Positions 9,177 to 18,783 are shown, counted from the first letter of the stretch. The stretch is 64,000 nucleotides of DNA from Symsagittifera roscoffensis (GCF_963678635.1 NC_087065.1:77197396-77261395), one strand, 5' to 3'. Notes: generated from the sequence alone by a model not told the origin. Translations and numbers: made by a program.

Positions 9177-9179
9177 TCA
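9177..9179 (-). other. In-frame TGA dividing RNase H and integrase
   Basis: The sense triplet TGA lies between AAA and ACA. The frame is open on both sides, and copy 2 lacks the stop at the aligned position (about 36,820). The following base is A, unlike the usual CTA/CGG context of efficient TGA readthrough, so simple mutation is more likely. Confidence 0.85.
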
Positions 9180-12100
9180 TTTTTGTTGGGTGTTATTTTT
9201 TATCCATTGAGAATATGGGATTGGTTTGAAAGTTGATGTTCCAAGTAGATCAACTTCATAATGATTATTTTGACAATCTAAATAAAGTGGGAAATGTTGT
9301 AAATTATTTATTTGTGATTGTTCAATATCAGTTTTTACTGCATATTTGCATTCCAATCGGGGTGATGTTTCGTTTTCTGCAAGGTAGAATTTTATGTTTT
9401 TGGGTATTTCAACTGTTGTTTTTCGTGTAAGTAATTCAGGTGGTGTATTTCGACTTAAGGTGTCTGGTAATGCAAGATTTTTTCCTGCAGTCCAAACTAT
9501 ATGTAAGTTTGGAAATTTCATTAGAATTAGTTGAAATCTGTAAACTCGGTGGTTTGGGTTAGATTTTTGTGTAAAGAGAAAGATGATTGGTTTATGGTCT
9601 GTGAATAGAACTGTTGGATGTTTTGATCCAAGTATCAGAAATTCATATTCTGTCAGTGTATATATTATGGCTGTACATTCTCTCATTAGAGTTGAGAGTC
9701 GTAGCTCTGCTTGAGTGAATAATCGAGAATTTGCTGATATGAGGTTCATTTTATTTGTACCATTATGTGATTGTAATAGTGCTGCACCGATGCCAAAGTT
9801 CGAAGCATCGCACATTGCATAAAATGGTTGATTTGAATCTGGAATTGTGTTTGAAATTTGTTCAGTTAAAAGTTTCTTTATTTCTTCAAATCGTGTTTGA
9901 TGTTCTGTGTTCCATTCAAAATTATTTTGTTGTCTAAGGATGTTATAAAATGGTCGTAGATATAATTGCATTTTATAAACATATTTACTTAAAAAGTTTA
10001 ACATTCCAAGAAATTCTTGGATTTTCTTTTTATTTGTTGGTGGTTGAAGTTTTTGAATAGCGTCAATGCGTGATTTCAATGGAGTGATTGTTTTTCTTTC
10101 TATATTATGTCCTAAGAATTTAACTCTTGTCAAAAAGAAGTGTGATTTATCGGGGGCGGCCTTCAGATTTTCGTTCTGAAGTATTTGGTGATATTTTTCT
10201 AAAACATTGAACATCTCGTCTTTTGTTTGTGATTGCATAAAAACATCGTCTAAATAGGTGATTGCGTTTTTCTTGAGTATTAGTGGTCTAAAAATTTTGC
10301 TCATAAAAGCTGAAAATGCTGCTGGTCCTATGGATATTCCATAGAATAAGCGGTTGAATTCATATTGTTGGTTTCCGATAACAAATTGTGTTAAACGTCG
10401 TGATTGTTCATCTAGTGGCATTTGATTGTATGCACTATTCATATCGGCGGTTGTAAAGTATTTGCCGTTTATTTTTGTTAAAATAACTTGTATTGGTTCA
10501 ATGGGCCAATTACATTTTGATTCATCTATGAGTGAATTGAGGTATCTAGCGTCGAGAACGATTTTTAATGATTCTCCTTTAGCTAGAATGATAACGGGGT
10601 TGATAAATGTGTTGCCTTTTGGTTGTTCTTCTTTATTAACTGGTGATATAATGTTGTATTGTTCTAAAATATCGAGTAATCTGTTCACTTTATCATGTAA
10701 GTGAATTGGTACTTTACTTGCTCTCTGTTTTTTGAAAACTGCGTCTGGTTTTAACGGGAGATGTAGTGATGAACTGATTTTTCCAACATCAAATTTTGAT
10801 GTTGCATAGACTGATGAATATTTAATTAGCTGTTTGGCTAACTTTTCGAATTCGTCTTGTGTTATTTGTGAATGTTGGAAATTAAACATTGTTAAAAATT
10901 TTTGTTGGTCCTCTGTGTAGTTACTTATGTTGAATGTAGGTTTGAAATATGGAGTTTTTGTGAAATAATCCGTATTTCTGTTTTCGTTACTTATTATATT
11001 ATTTATAGATAATTCTTCATTAAGAATTGTAGATTGGCAAATATCTAGTAATTGGAGTATATTATTTACGCGATAGGCTTTTTCGTGTATTGGTGATATT
11101 GTAGCGTTGGTTTCACAATATCCTAAAAGTCCTAAAGGTAATGTTACTTGGTAAGGTGTGTTGTTATAGACATGTAAGGAAATGATATCGGAATTCGAAT
11201 TTTTCAAATATTTTATGGATGAGATTGTGATTTTGAAAAATTTGTGAATAGGTTTGAATTCAAATTCTGACATATAAAATTTTTGTTTGTTTTGTTCTTT
11301 ATCATATTGGTGAACTTGTTTGATTGAAAAATTATAGATATTTCCTGATAGTGGTTTTAGGTGTTTTCTTTGTTGGTTAAATATCGGGTAGAATTTTGAA
11401 AAGAATGGTGGTTGTTTATTTAATCTTTGAAAAAATGTTAAGGATGTTTCTTTTGTTTTTGTATATTTATCTTTGATTAATATTTTACTATTTAGTATGT
11501 TAATTGTTGGTATATACTTCGAAATAAATGGTATTCCAATGATATTATATTTAATATCAGTGATATGGAATATTTGTTTAAATGGCTTATTTAAAATTTT
11601 GCTTTGTTCCATTGTTCTGGTGGGGAGGAGAAATAATTGGATTTTTCCGTAGTTTATCAATGTTGATCCTTGTGCTGTTGCTAATTTACTGGAGGTTTCA
11701 AGAGGTGTTAGCTTTGGGTGTAAAGTTTTTATTTCATTCCATGTGGGGATGTTTATTATGTTTGATTCTGCTCCTGAATCAATTAAAAAATCTATTTCAA
11801 GGTCTGGTGGTTGAAATTCTTTATTTCTTGGGCTTTCTAAGAGAAATGGTATTGTCCAAATTTTTTCTTTGGGTTGTTCTTTTTGTATATTTTGATAAAT
11901 ATGGTTTGTATTCAAGCATTTTGTTTTGGTATTTTTATTGGTTTGATTTGTAGTGTTAATCTCGTTTGTTTCTTGCGTCGTTGGTGTGGAATTTATGGGT
12001 GTAGTGTAATAATTTTGAAGAAATTCTGATTGATTTTCATATATGTGTGATGAAAAGGGTTGTTCATATATGACAGATTCATAGTCATTTTCGACTTTTA

Positions 12101-12602
12101 TCATATTGATAGAAAGAGTGTTTTCAGTATCACTTTCTGAATCTGATGATGTACAGTTTATTTGATTGAGTTGTAACGTATCAGTTACTGTGTCATCAAT
12201 ACCTGGAGGGTCTGATGTTGTTTCTGGGTTAGATTGTACTTGATTGATTTGTCTTTGATGTTTAGGTGTACTACTTCTGTGGCGATTATTAGAATTATTA
12301 TAGTTATTATTATTCCGGTGTGGTGATTGGGAATAATTTCTATAACGATTATTATAACTTGAGTGTCGATTTTGTAAAATTATTTCGCGATCTGTTTTGG
12401 TAATTATTGTTTGGTCTGTTATAGTTCGATCTATTATATGAGTTATTCCTTGATCGATTGTTCGGGTAATTCTGGTTTCGGTTGTTTGAATAACTTCTAT
12501 TTCGATTATAGGAGTAGTTTCTATTCCTATTGTATGATGAATTTCGTGATTGGTTGTTTGGATAGTAGTTATTTCTTGATTGGGAATTAGATCTAGAAAC
12601 AA
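9177..12602 (-). CDS. pol: Pol: aspartic protease, reverse transcriptase, RNase H
   Basis: Numbered from 12,602, an arbitrary TTG since the frame stays open further into gag. Protease motif DSGAES at 275-280. RT motif A at Asp720 (FTTADMNSAYNQ) and motif C YLDD at 783-786. RNase H acidic residues at Asp932 (CDAS), Glu975, Asp1002 (FTDHKP) and Asp1047 (PDTLSRN). Lengths and order match Ty3/gypsy pol. The frame overlaps gag by at least 250 nt and is +1 to it, so frameshifting or splicing is required. It ends at a TGA after QQK; copy 2 has a Pro codon in this place and reads on, so the stop is either a late nonsense mutation or a recoded stop. Confidence 0.95.
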   Translation of the reverse strand: MFLDLIPNQEITTIQTTNHEIHHTIGIETTPIIEIEVIQTTETRITRTIDQGITHIIDRTITDQTIITKTDREIILQNRHSSYNNRYRNYSQSPHRNNNNYNNSNNRHRSSTPKHQRQINQVQSNPETTSDPPGIDDTVTDTLQLNQINCTSSDSESDTENTLSINMIKVENDYESVIYEQPFSSHIYENQSEFLQNYYTTPINSTPTTQETNEINTTNQTNKNTKTKCLNTNHIYQNIQKEQPKEKIWTIPFLLESPRNKEFQPPDLEIDFLIDSGAESNIINIPTWNEIKTLHPKLTPLETSSKLATAQGSTLINYGKIQLFLLPTRTMEQSKILNKPFKQIFHITDIKYNIIGIPFISKYIPTINILNSKILIKDKYTKTKETSLTFFQRLNKQPPFFSKFYPIFNQQRKHLKPLSGNIYNFSIKQVHQYDKEQNKQKFYMSEFEFKPIHKFFKITISSIKYLKNSNSDIISLHVYNNTPYQVTLPLGLLGYCETNATISPIHEKAYRVNNILQLLDICQSTILNEELSINNIISNENRNTDYFTKTPYFKPTFNISNYTEDQQKFLTMFNFQHSQITQDEFEKLAKQLIKYSSVYATSKFDVGKISSSLHLPLKPDAVFKKQRASKVPIHLHDKVNRLLDILEQYNIISPVNKEEQPKGNTFINPVIILAKGESLKIVLDARYLNSLIDESKCNWPIEPIQVILTKINGKYFTTADMNSAYNQMPLDEQSRRLTQFVIGNQQYEFNRLFYGISIGPAAFSAFMSKIFRPLILKKNAITYLDDVFMQSQTKDEMFNVLEKYHQILQNENLKAAPDKSHFFLTRVKFLGHNIERKTITPLKSRIDAIQKLQPPTNKKKIQEFLGMLNFLSKYVYKMQLYLRPFYNILRQQNNFEWNTEHQTRFEEIKKLLTEQISNTIPDSNQPFYAMCDASNFGIGAALLQSHNGTNKMNLISANSRLFTQAELRLSTLMRECTAIIYTLTEYEFLILGSKHPTVLFTDHKPIIFLFTQKSNPNHRVYRFQLILMKFPNLHIVWTAGKNLALPDTLSRNTPPELLTRKTTVEIPKNIKFYLAENETSPRLECKYAVKTDIEQSQINNLQHFPLYLDCQNNHYEVDLLGTSTFKPIPYSQWIKNNTQQK

Positions 12603-15465
12603 ATCGTTGTGTATTTGAATTTGATCTGGAGTAGTTATTTCGACTATTTGGTCTATTGTAGTGATTTTGTGATGAATTATTCGTGTTTCTTCGTTCTGGT
12701 GATCTTCCTCTATAACTTGAGTTATATGGTGATTGATTTCTTGTATAGTTTGTATTGTTCGGGAGTGGTTTTCCTGAACTGTTGTTGCTGTGGACTGTTT
12801 TGTTCGGTAGATTTTGATCTTTTTTCATGTATTGATAGAATGATTTATTTGGTTCTTTATATTTTTGAGGTTTATTTTGATTGTCTTGCTGTTTTTGTCT
12901 ACATTCGGAAATACTATGTCCGTATCGTCGGCAATAATTACACCATTTTTTGAAAGATGGTTTGCCTTTAAAGTTTGGGTTCTTTTCGTAAATATTGAGT
13001 ATTTCAGTGATTTTTTCAACGAGGTCTGTCTCTGATTCCTGTATATTATTAATATTAGTGGGAGTCGTTTCAATTCTGTTAACGTATTGTAATTTCAGAT
13101 TTTCCGTTTCTTCTAGTTTCATCGTGATTTCTGCTTGTTCTAATTTGTCTACTAGTTTTCGAAAATCTAAATCGGGTTCTCGAATTGAAGAAGGATGGGA
13201 TGCTCTCTTTTTTATTGCTATTTTCCTTAATTGTGGTGTTAAGGTCATCATTAAGATTTCTGTCATCTTTGTGTTTTTATAGTCATGTGTATTTAATGAA
13301 TATGCTTTTCGAACTAGTGTTTCGATTCGTACTGCTATTTGCTTGATGGTTTCGTTTGGTAATCTGCGAATTTCATTACATAAAACTCTTTGTTGTTGTT
13401 TGTTTCTTTCGGAGTCAAACATTTTTGAAAATTCCTGTGTAAACCTTTTCCAGTTTGATTTTATTTCTAGAGGTAGTACTGAAAACCATTTTTGGGCTGC
13501 GCCATCTAAGGTTGTTTGTATTAACGCTGTGCGTCGATGTATCCAATTTTGATGTAGTGGCGTATTAATTGGTTCAGGTCCAATATTTAAAATCAGGTTT
13601 GCTGTTACTGCATTTAAATAATCTTCTACAGAGTATTCAGGGTCTGTTCCTGTGAAAACCATTAAAGGTTTGTTTGATGTTATTGATGATCCACCCATAA
13701 GGTATGGATTCATTGTCATTTGTAATGATTCTGCTGCATTTGGCATTTGAGAAAAATTTGAGAGTTGGTTTCTTGTTATTTCATGTTGTTGGAGATAATA
13801 TGGGAGTGGTATTTCATTTTGCATTTGTGATGCTTGATACGAGTGTGCAGTCATTGGATTTTGTTGTTGAATTGGTTGAAAAGATTGTGTATTAATTAGA
13901 TTTTGTTGTTGAATTGGTTGTTGATGTTGTGCATCTATTGGTTGTGGAGAAAAATTTCTATGATTTGTACGTGTTTTCTGTATTCCTTGTCTACGATATT
14001 CTTGAGTATTTGGTGCAAATATATCTGGTTGTAAGAATTCATCATCTGAGGATAAATAATCCATTTGATAAGATGTCTGTTTTTTATTTTTATTTTGTTG
14101 AAAAAATGGGTAATTTTCACTGTGATCCTGTGGAGGATTTGTTTGGAAATTTATTGAATTAGGTTGGGTCATTGGGTTATCCCAATTTCGAGATCTTGTA
14201 TATTGGTTAAAATTTCTTTGTGGTTGATTATATGTTTTTGATGGATGTGTATAATTATAATTATGGTCTGTAAAGTTGTTTCTAGTGAATGTTTTGCGTG
14301 TTTTTGATGGTATTGTCATGGGTCTGTATGTTTGGTAATCCATATGTGAATATTTAGGGGCAACCGAAGGTTTAACGGTTGATTGTAAGGTTACCTGTGT
14401 TTGTGAAGGATTTGTATTTCTTGGTGTTGTTAAATTTGGGCGTATTGGTGAAATACTTTGTTGTGTAGTTGTTGTGTGTACAATTTCTTCATTTATGAAG
14501 TGTGATGGTGTCTGGATATCTTGTTGAGTAAGATTCCTAGTTCCATTGAGGTTTTCATTGTGTATAACTGTAGAGTTTAAACTATTATTTTGTGTATCGG
14601 GTAAAAATGTATTATAGTTTAATGGTGTTGCATCAATGGTTAATGGTATTACTTTTACATAATCTCTTATGTAAGATATCGTACTTATTGCTTGACTTGA
14701 GATTGTTTGTGGGAAGCTTATAAATGCGGGATGAGACCATTCGGGGTCCCAAACATAATCTGATTGTTCTGTGATAGCGGTATCATCGTTCGAGTTTTGG
14801 GGTCTAAAATTTTTTCTTGCTTGTGCAATTAAATCAATATTGTGTGTGAAATAATCTATTATGAACCATGCCAAAATTTTTTGTAGATCGTGTTTTGTAT
14901 GTTGTGAAACGTCGTTTTTCGTGAAATTTTCTTTAATGATGTTTAAATAACTAGAGAGTAGTGTGATTTCATGTCGTACTCTTAAATGTTTAGATGTTTC
15001 TGTCGGTGAGACATTTGTTATTGGGATTTCGTTTTCTAATATCGAAATATAACTATATATTATTGCGAAAACTTCATTGGTGAATATGGAGTTTGCTCTT
15101 TGTGAGTTATGATATTGGATGCTTTTTATATATTCTGAAAAAACTTTTGAAAATTCTAAATCAAGATCGTCTGTTTGAATTGCATATTTTCTATTATTAT
15201 GGTTTGGTGAGGTGAATTCTATGGAGTAGATTCCATACTGTTGTGTTATGTTACATATATCTTTTAGATAGTGATCTATGATTTGTCTTTTGATTTTTAC
15301 ATCGGGGAACTCTGTTTTACATGGACTGATTCCGGGTTCAAATAAATTTACGAGTAAATTTTGACAAAATATGTGTTGTCCTCTATCAGTATCTGCATCT
15401 ACTATAAAAGGAAAGATTTCATCATCATCTGGACTTTCTTCACCTGGAGTGTGCGTTGAGCTCAT
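12352..15465 (-). CDS. gag: Gag polyprotein, 1,037 aa
   Basis: ATG at 15,465. An unusually long N-terminal part (about residues 1-600), acidic at first and then Gln/Asn/Pro-rich from 290, precedes a retrotransposon-gag capsid-like region at about 600-780. A CX2CX4HX4C zinc knuckle follows (Cys842, Cys845, His850, Cys855). The tail (870-1037) is a low-complexity Asn/Ser/Arg/Tyr repeat made of near-repeated units of the SYNRNRN type, probably RNA-binding. It overlaps the basic ORF upstream by 26 nt and pol downstream by at least 250 nt. Gag would assemble particles and package element RNA. Family gags are usually 250-500 aa, so this one is oversized. Confidence 0.92.
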   Translation of the reverse strand: MSSTHTPGEESPDDDEIFPFIVDADTDRGQHIFCQNLLVNLFEPGISPCKTEFPDVKIKRQIIDHYLKDICNITQQYGIYSIEFTSPNHNNRKYAIQTDDLDLEFSKVFSEYIKSIQYHNSQRANSIFTNEVFAIIYSYISILENEIPITNVSPTETSKHLRVRHEITLLSSYLNIIKENFTKNDVSQHTKHDLQKILAWFIIDYFTHNIDLIAQARKNFRPQNSNDDTAITEQSDYVWDPEWSHPAFISFPQTISSQAISTISYIRDYVKVIPLTIDATPLNYNTFLPDTQNNSLNSTVIHNENLNGTRNLTQQDIQTPSHFINEEIVHTTTTQQSISPIRPNLTTPRNTNPSQTQVTLQSTVKPSVAPKYSHMDYQTYRPMTIPSKTRKTFTRNNFTDHNYNYTHPSKTYNQPQRNFNQYTRSRNWDNPMTQPNSINFQTNPPQDHSENYPFFQQNKNKKQTSYQMDYLSSDDEFLQPDIFAPNTQEYRRQGIQKTRTNHRNFSPQPIDAQHQQPIQQQNLINTQSFQPIQQQNPMTAHSYQASQMQNEIPLPYYLQQHEITRNQLSNFSQMPNAAESLQMTMNPYLMGGSSITSNKPLMVFTGTDPEYSVEDYLNAVTANLILNIGPEPINTPLHQNWIHRRTALIQTTLDGAAQKWFSVLPLEIKSNWKRFTQEFSKMFDSERNKQQQRVLCNEIRRLPNETIKQIAVRIETLVRKAYSLNTHDYKNTKMTEILMMTLTPQLRKIAIKKRASHPSSIREPDLDFRKLVDKLEQAEITMKLEETENLKLQYVNRIETTPTNINNIQESETDLVEKITEILNIYEKNPNFKGKPSFKKWCNYCRRYGHSISECRQKQQDNQNKPQKYKEPNKSFYQYMKKDQNLPNKTVHSNNSSGKPLPNNTNYTRNQSPYNSSYRGRSPERRNTNNSSQNHYNRPNSRNNYSRSNSNTQRFVSRSNSQSRNNYYPNNQSRNSSYNRNRNYSYNRNRSYSNNRNQNYPNNRSRNNSYNRSNYNRPNNNYQNRSRNNFTKSTLKL

Positions 15466-15907
15466 TTTTTCGTTCGATGACTGTTAATATGTAATTATTA
15501 ATGTGTCGAATTGGTTGATTCCAATTGTATAAATGTACTGGTTTGTGTTTATACTGCTTTTTTATTCTTCTTTTTCCTCTTTTTGATGAATTTGAAGTTG
15601 TTTCTGAGTCAGAAAAATATAATTGATCGTGAAGTGGGTAATTTTTATCTATTGATTCTTTTAGTTTGTAAAGTTCGTCTAAACTGTTGGTTTCTGATTC
15701 TGAAAATGCGTTTCGATTTTTTGAAAATCTTTTTCGTGTTATTTGTCTTTGTTTCGTTATTATTTTTCTTTTTAGTGTTTGTCGTTTTGTTCGAATGTAT
15801 CCAACTGTTTGTGTATGAGGTGTGATTACAAGGTCGTATTTTTTGTTATCTATTTCACAATTGTGTAAAACGATTGTTTGTTTATTTCCTAGGTTTTTAA
15901 ATGACAT
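15440..15907 (-). CDS. Small basic ORF upstream of gag, 155 aa
   Basis: ATG at 15,907; the stop lies 26 nt inside gag. Two strongly basic patches (about residues 39-65 and 109-122) surround a Ser/Glu-rich stretch and LDELYKLKESI (76-86), which could be a leucine-rich export-type signal. Copy 2 keeps the frame from about residue 48 onward (39,996-40,313), including QPIRH and the ESET region, so it is real. An Arg/Lys-rich RNA-binding regulator resembling Rev/Rex in layout is one possibility; a matrix or leader peptide is another. No sequence family recognised. Confidence 0.75.
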   Translation of the reverse strand: MSFKNLGNKQTIVLHNCEIDNKKYDLVITPHTQTVGYIRTKRQTLKRKIITKQRQITRKRFSKNRNAFSESETNSLDELYKLKESIDKNYPLHDQLYFSDSETTSNSSKRGKRRIKKQYKHKPVHLYNWNQPIRHINNYILTVIERKNELNAHSR

Positions 15908-17149
15908 AAGGTTTAGGATGACGGATGCAAAAGGTTGTTAAATGATTTCTATTTTCTTAAACTGTTAGTTCTTACGATTTTTTGGTTAGCTTAACCTGGG
16001 TCTGTTTGTTCAGGGTTGGAGAGAAAAGTATATCGATTCCGAAGAATGATTTTTTACTTTCTCGTGGCTAGTATAAGTTAAGGTGTTAACTTACTTAATC
16101 TTACTTAGGGGTAGTGATTGTGTTCAAGGGTTGGAGAATAGTAAATCGATCCACAAGGTTCAGGTATAATTAGAACGCGAGTAGTTCGTTAGATACTATT
16201 TTAAACTTACTAAGTCTAAGATTTATCCTGGGTCTGGTAAGAGGGGGGGTCAAGTGAAGGATGAATAACCGAAGTTCTTCACTGTTTATCCTAATTTGAA
16301 TGATTAGTTTTGTTTAAAAATTTCTATTAGTCTTGGGTCTTTAGAAAGGGTTGGGTAGTGAATCGACGTTTGAGGTCGTTAGACACTAATTAAGTGGGTG
16401 GGGGAGAACAAAGTTGTTCTGTTTGATCCAAGGATAAGCCTTGATGATCAAATTTGAAATTTAATTAAGTAGAAAATGATTTAAGATCCAAGGATAAGCC
16501 TTGATGATCTGGTTTTAAAATTAAGTGAATTTAAGTTTTAATAAAATTTTAAATGTGTGTAAAGGAAAGATTTAGTGTTTTGATGATATTAGTGGGTTTA
16601 TGATTGCTGTTATGTTTTAGGTGATGGAGCTGGAACAACAGGATGATTTATGATTACTAACCATTTATTGTCATGCTACTAATTTTTATTTTTTATTTTT
16701 CAATAAATATTTTTCAAACATGTTTTGTATATTACTGCAGAGTTTTAGGAAAACGATCTTAGATCTTTTTATCAATCGTTATTGTATATTAATAATTTTG
16801 TTTAGCGCCTGAAATGATTTTGAAGATTAACTTCAAGGTTTTATGTTTGCAAATGAAAATCTAAATTCATTGCCAGTAATATTCTAAATATAAAAGTTTG
16901 TTCTGGCTTTTGCCGAACTATCATATAACTATATGGCAAGTTTCTACTTTGTCGTATGTCGTCTCTGGTTCGAGGTCTTCTTCCAATTCCGGGTAGTTCT
17001 GTTATGGTTCGGAATATTGGCTCTGATCTATTGAGTCGTAGAGACATTTCGATTAAATTATTGTCGTATAACATTTTGTAAATGTTTTTGTCTAATTTCT
17101 AATCTATTTTGGTTAATTCTAAGCTATTAAGGTCTTGTTCGAGACTTAT
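15908..17149 (-). promoter_or_regulatory. Structured 5' leader with conserved hairpins
   Basis: About 1.2 kb without a supported gene. Four modules can fold, with outer arms such as AAAGTA/TACTTT (16,025-16,060), AGTAA.../...ATACT (16,140-16,198), AGTGAAG/CTTCACT (16,253-16,283) and AGTG/CACT (16,357-16,388). Each sits near a GGGTTGG or GGGTC box. Copy 2 keeps the same series (about 40,395-40,774) better than it keeps its coding frames. Packaging, dimerisation or ribosome entry are plausible roles. Confidence 0.6.
16425..16509 (-). repeat. Two 25-bp hairpin repeats in the leader
   Basis: Two identical 25-mers at 16,425-16,449 and 16,485-16,509 (period 60) start GATCCAAGG and end CCTTGATGATC, with an ATAAG loop, so each folds as CAAGG/CCTTG. 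Copy 2 has three diverged members at 40,813, 40,889 and 40,944. The position recalls the repeated insulator sites in the gypsy 5' UTR, but the sequence is different. Confidence 0.75.
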
Positions 17150-17159
17150 GGTCGCACCA
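17150..17159 (-). other. Putative primer binding site of copy 1
   Basis: The sense strand reads TGGTGCGACC two or three bases inside the LTR edge; copy 2 has TGGTGCAACC at 41,558-41,567. A sequence starting TGG, complementary to a tRNA CCA end, is expected here. I cannot say which tRNA. Confidence 0.6.
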
Positions 17160-17161
17160 GA

Positions 17162-17575
17162 TGAGTTAGGACCGAGTTGGCTAACTCATAGAGTAATTTC
17201 GGATAGGGTACACCGTCTGCTCGTCACGCTATCTTATTTTCGGCCGGATAGATTCGTGCAACTTCTTAGTCTAATACCGATCCTAATCTTACTCTTATAC
17301 TATCTAGTCTCAGGTTGTTTAACTAGTCTCTGCTAGGCTCAATAGATCTAGGGTATACTGGTTTATTGCGGCTGCTGAAGTGCTCGGGAGAGTCCAACTA
17401 ATTTCTAAGTTAAATTCAAATCTCTCTGGTGCTGAAATTACAAGTAACTTTAGCACTTACAAATAAGTGGGTTGTTAGTTAGATGGATCATGATTGGTTA
17501 ATATTAAATACTTTACATTGGTAAAATATCTAATTTATCCAATCATAAAATGTAGTTTAGATCAGGTTCCAATAC
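17162..17575 (-). repeat. 5' LTR of copy 1
   Basis: The stretch from 17,184 matches both LTRs of copy 2 over about 257 bp, with a local insertion of about 37 bp near 17,309-17,345 and further length changes. Beyond 17,480, similarity continues only to the right-hand LTR of copy 2, up to 17,572, where the microsatellite begins; this outer part would be U3. The outer boundary is therefore uncertain. Confidence 0.65.
17429..17456 (-). promoter_or_regulatory. Conserved 28-nt LTR hairpin
   Basis: GTGCTGAAATTAC / GTAACTTTAGCAC arms of 13 nt with a 2-nt loop: 11 Watson-Crick pairs, one G-T pair and one mismatch. In copy 2 the same place is a perfect palindrome (41,804-41,831) or a perfect 13-bp stem (27,435-27,462). 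A T-A to C-G pair change between copies is compensatory. Confidence 0.7.
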
Positions 17576-18783
17576 ATACATACATACATACATACATACA
17601 TACATACATACATACATACATACATACATACATACATACATACATACATACATACATACATACATACATACATACATACATACATACATACATACATACA
17701 TACATACATACATACATACATACATACATACATACATACATACATACATACATACATACATACATACATACATACATACATACATACATACATACATACA
17801 TACATACATACATACATACATACATACATACATACATACATACATACATACATACATACATACATACATACATACATACATACATACATACATACATACA
17901 TACATACATACATACATACATACATACATACATACATACATACATACATACATACATACATACATACATACATACATACATACATACATACATACATACA
18001 TACATACATACATACATACATACATACATACATACATACATACATACATACATACATACATACATACATACATACATACATACATACATACATACATACA
18101 TACATACATACATACATACATACATACATACATACATACATACATACATACATACATACATACATACATACATACATACATACATACATACATACATACA
18201 TACATACATACATACATACATACATACATACATACATACATTTATACATACATACATACATACATACATACATACATACATACATACATACATACATACA
18301 TACATACATACATACATACATACATACATACATACATACATACATACATACATACATACATACATACATACATACATACATACATACATACATACATACA
18401 TACATACATACATACATACATACATACATACATACATACATACATACATACATACATACATACATACATACATACATACATACATACATACATACATACA
18501 TACATACATACATACATACATACATACATACATACATACATACATACATACATACATACATACATACATACATACATACATACATACATACATACATACA
18601 TACATACATACATACATACATACATACATACATACATACATACATACATACATACATACATACATACATACATACATACATACATACATACATACATACA
18701 TACATACATACATACATACATACATACATACATACATACGTACATACCTACATACATACGTGCGTACTTTCATACATACATAG
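17573..18783. repeat. (CATA)n microsatellite, about 1.2 kb
   Basis: Almost pure CATA repeat from 17,573 to 18,739, with one visible break at 18,241-18,244 (TTTA), then a degenerate tail to 18,783. All long frames across it are artefacts of the repeat. It begins exactly where similarity between the two retroelement copies stops. Confidence 0.99.

Larger units (their letters stand above)
1..17575 (-). mobile_element. Giant retrovirus-like Ty3/gypsy element, copy 1 (3' end cut by window)
   Basis: Reading leftwards from the LTR at about 17.2-17.6 kb: PBS, leader, basic ORF, gag, pol (protease, RT, RNase H, integrase), small hydrophobic ORFs, env, a 601-aa ORF and 3' UTR. The order PR-RT-RH-IN is that of the Ty3/gypsy (Metaviridae) and retrovirus group. 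With env it resembles errantiviruses, but the extra frames before gag, before env and after env are not part of that standard plan. All large frames are open except for one in-frame TGA in pol. The sense strand is G-poor; for example, only 3 C occur in plus-strand bases 2101-2160. The 3' LTR is outside the window. Copy 2 at 27.2-41.95 kb has the same order. Confidence 0.93.

Noticed and set aside
11582-11953. Plus-strand 123-codon frame and many others opposite gag, pol and env
   Set aside because: Antisense shadows of the minus-strand element; hydrophobic composition follows from the G-poor sense strand.
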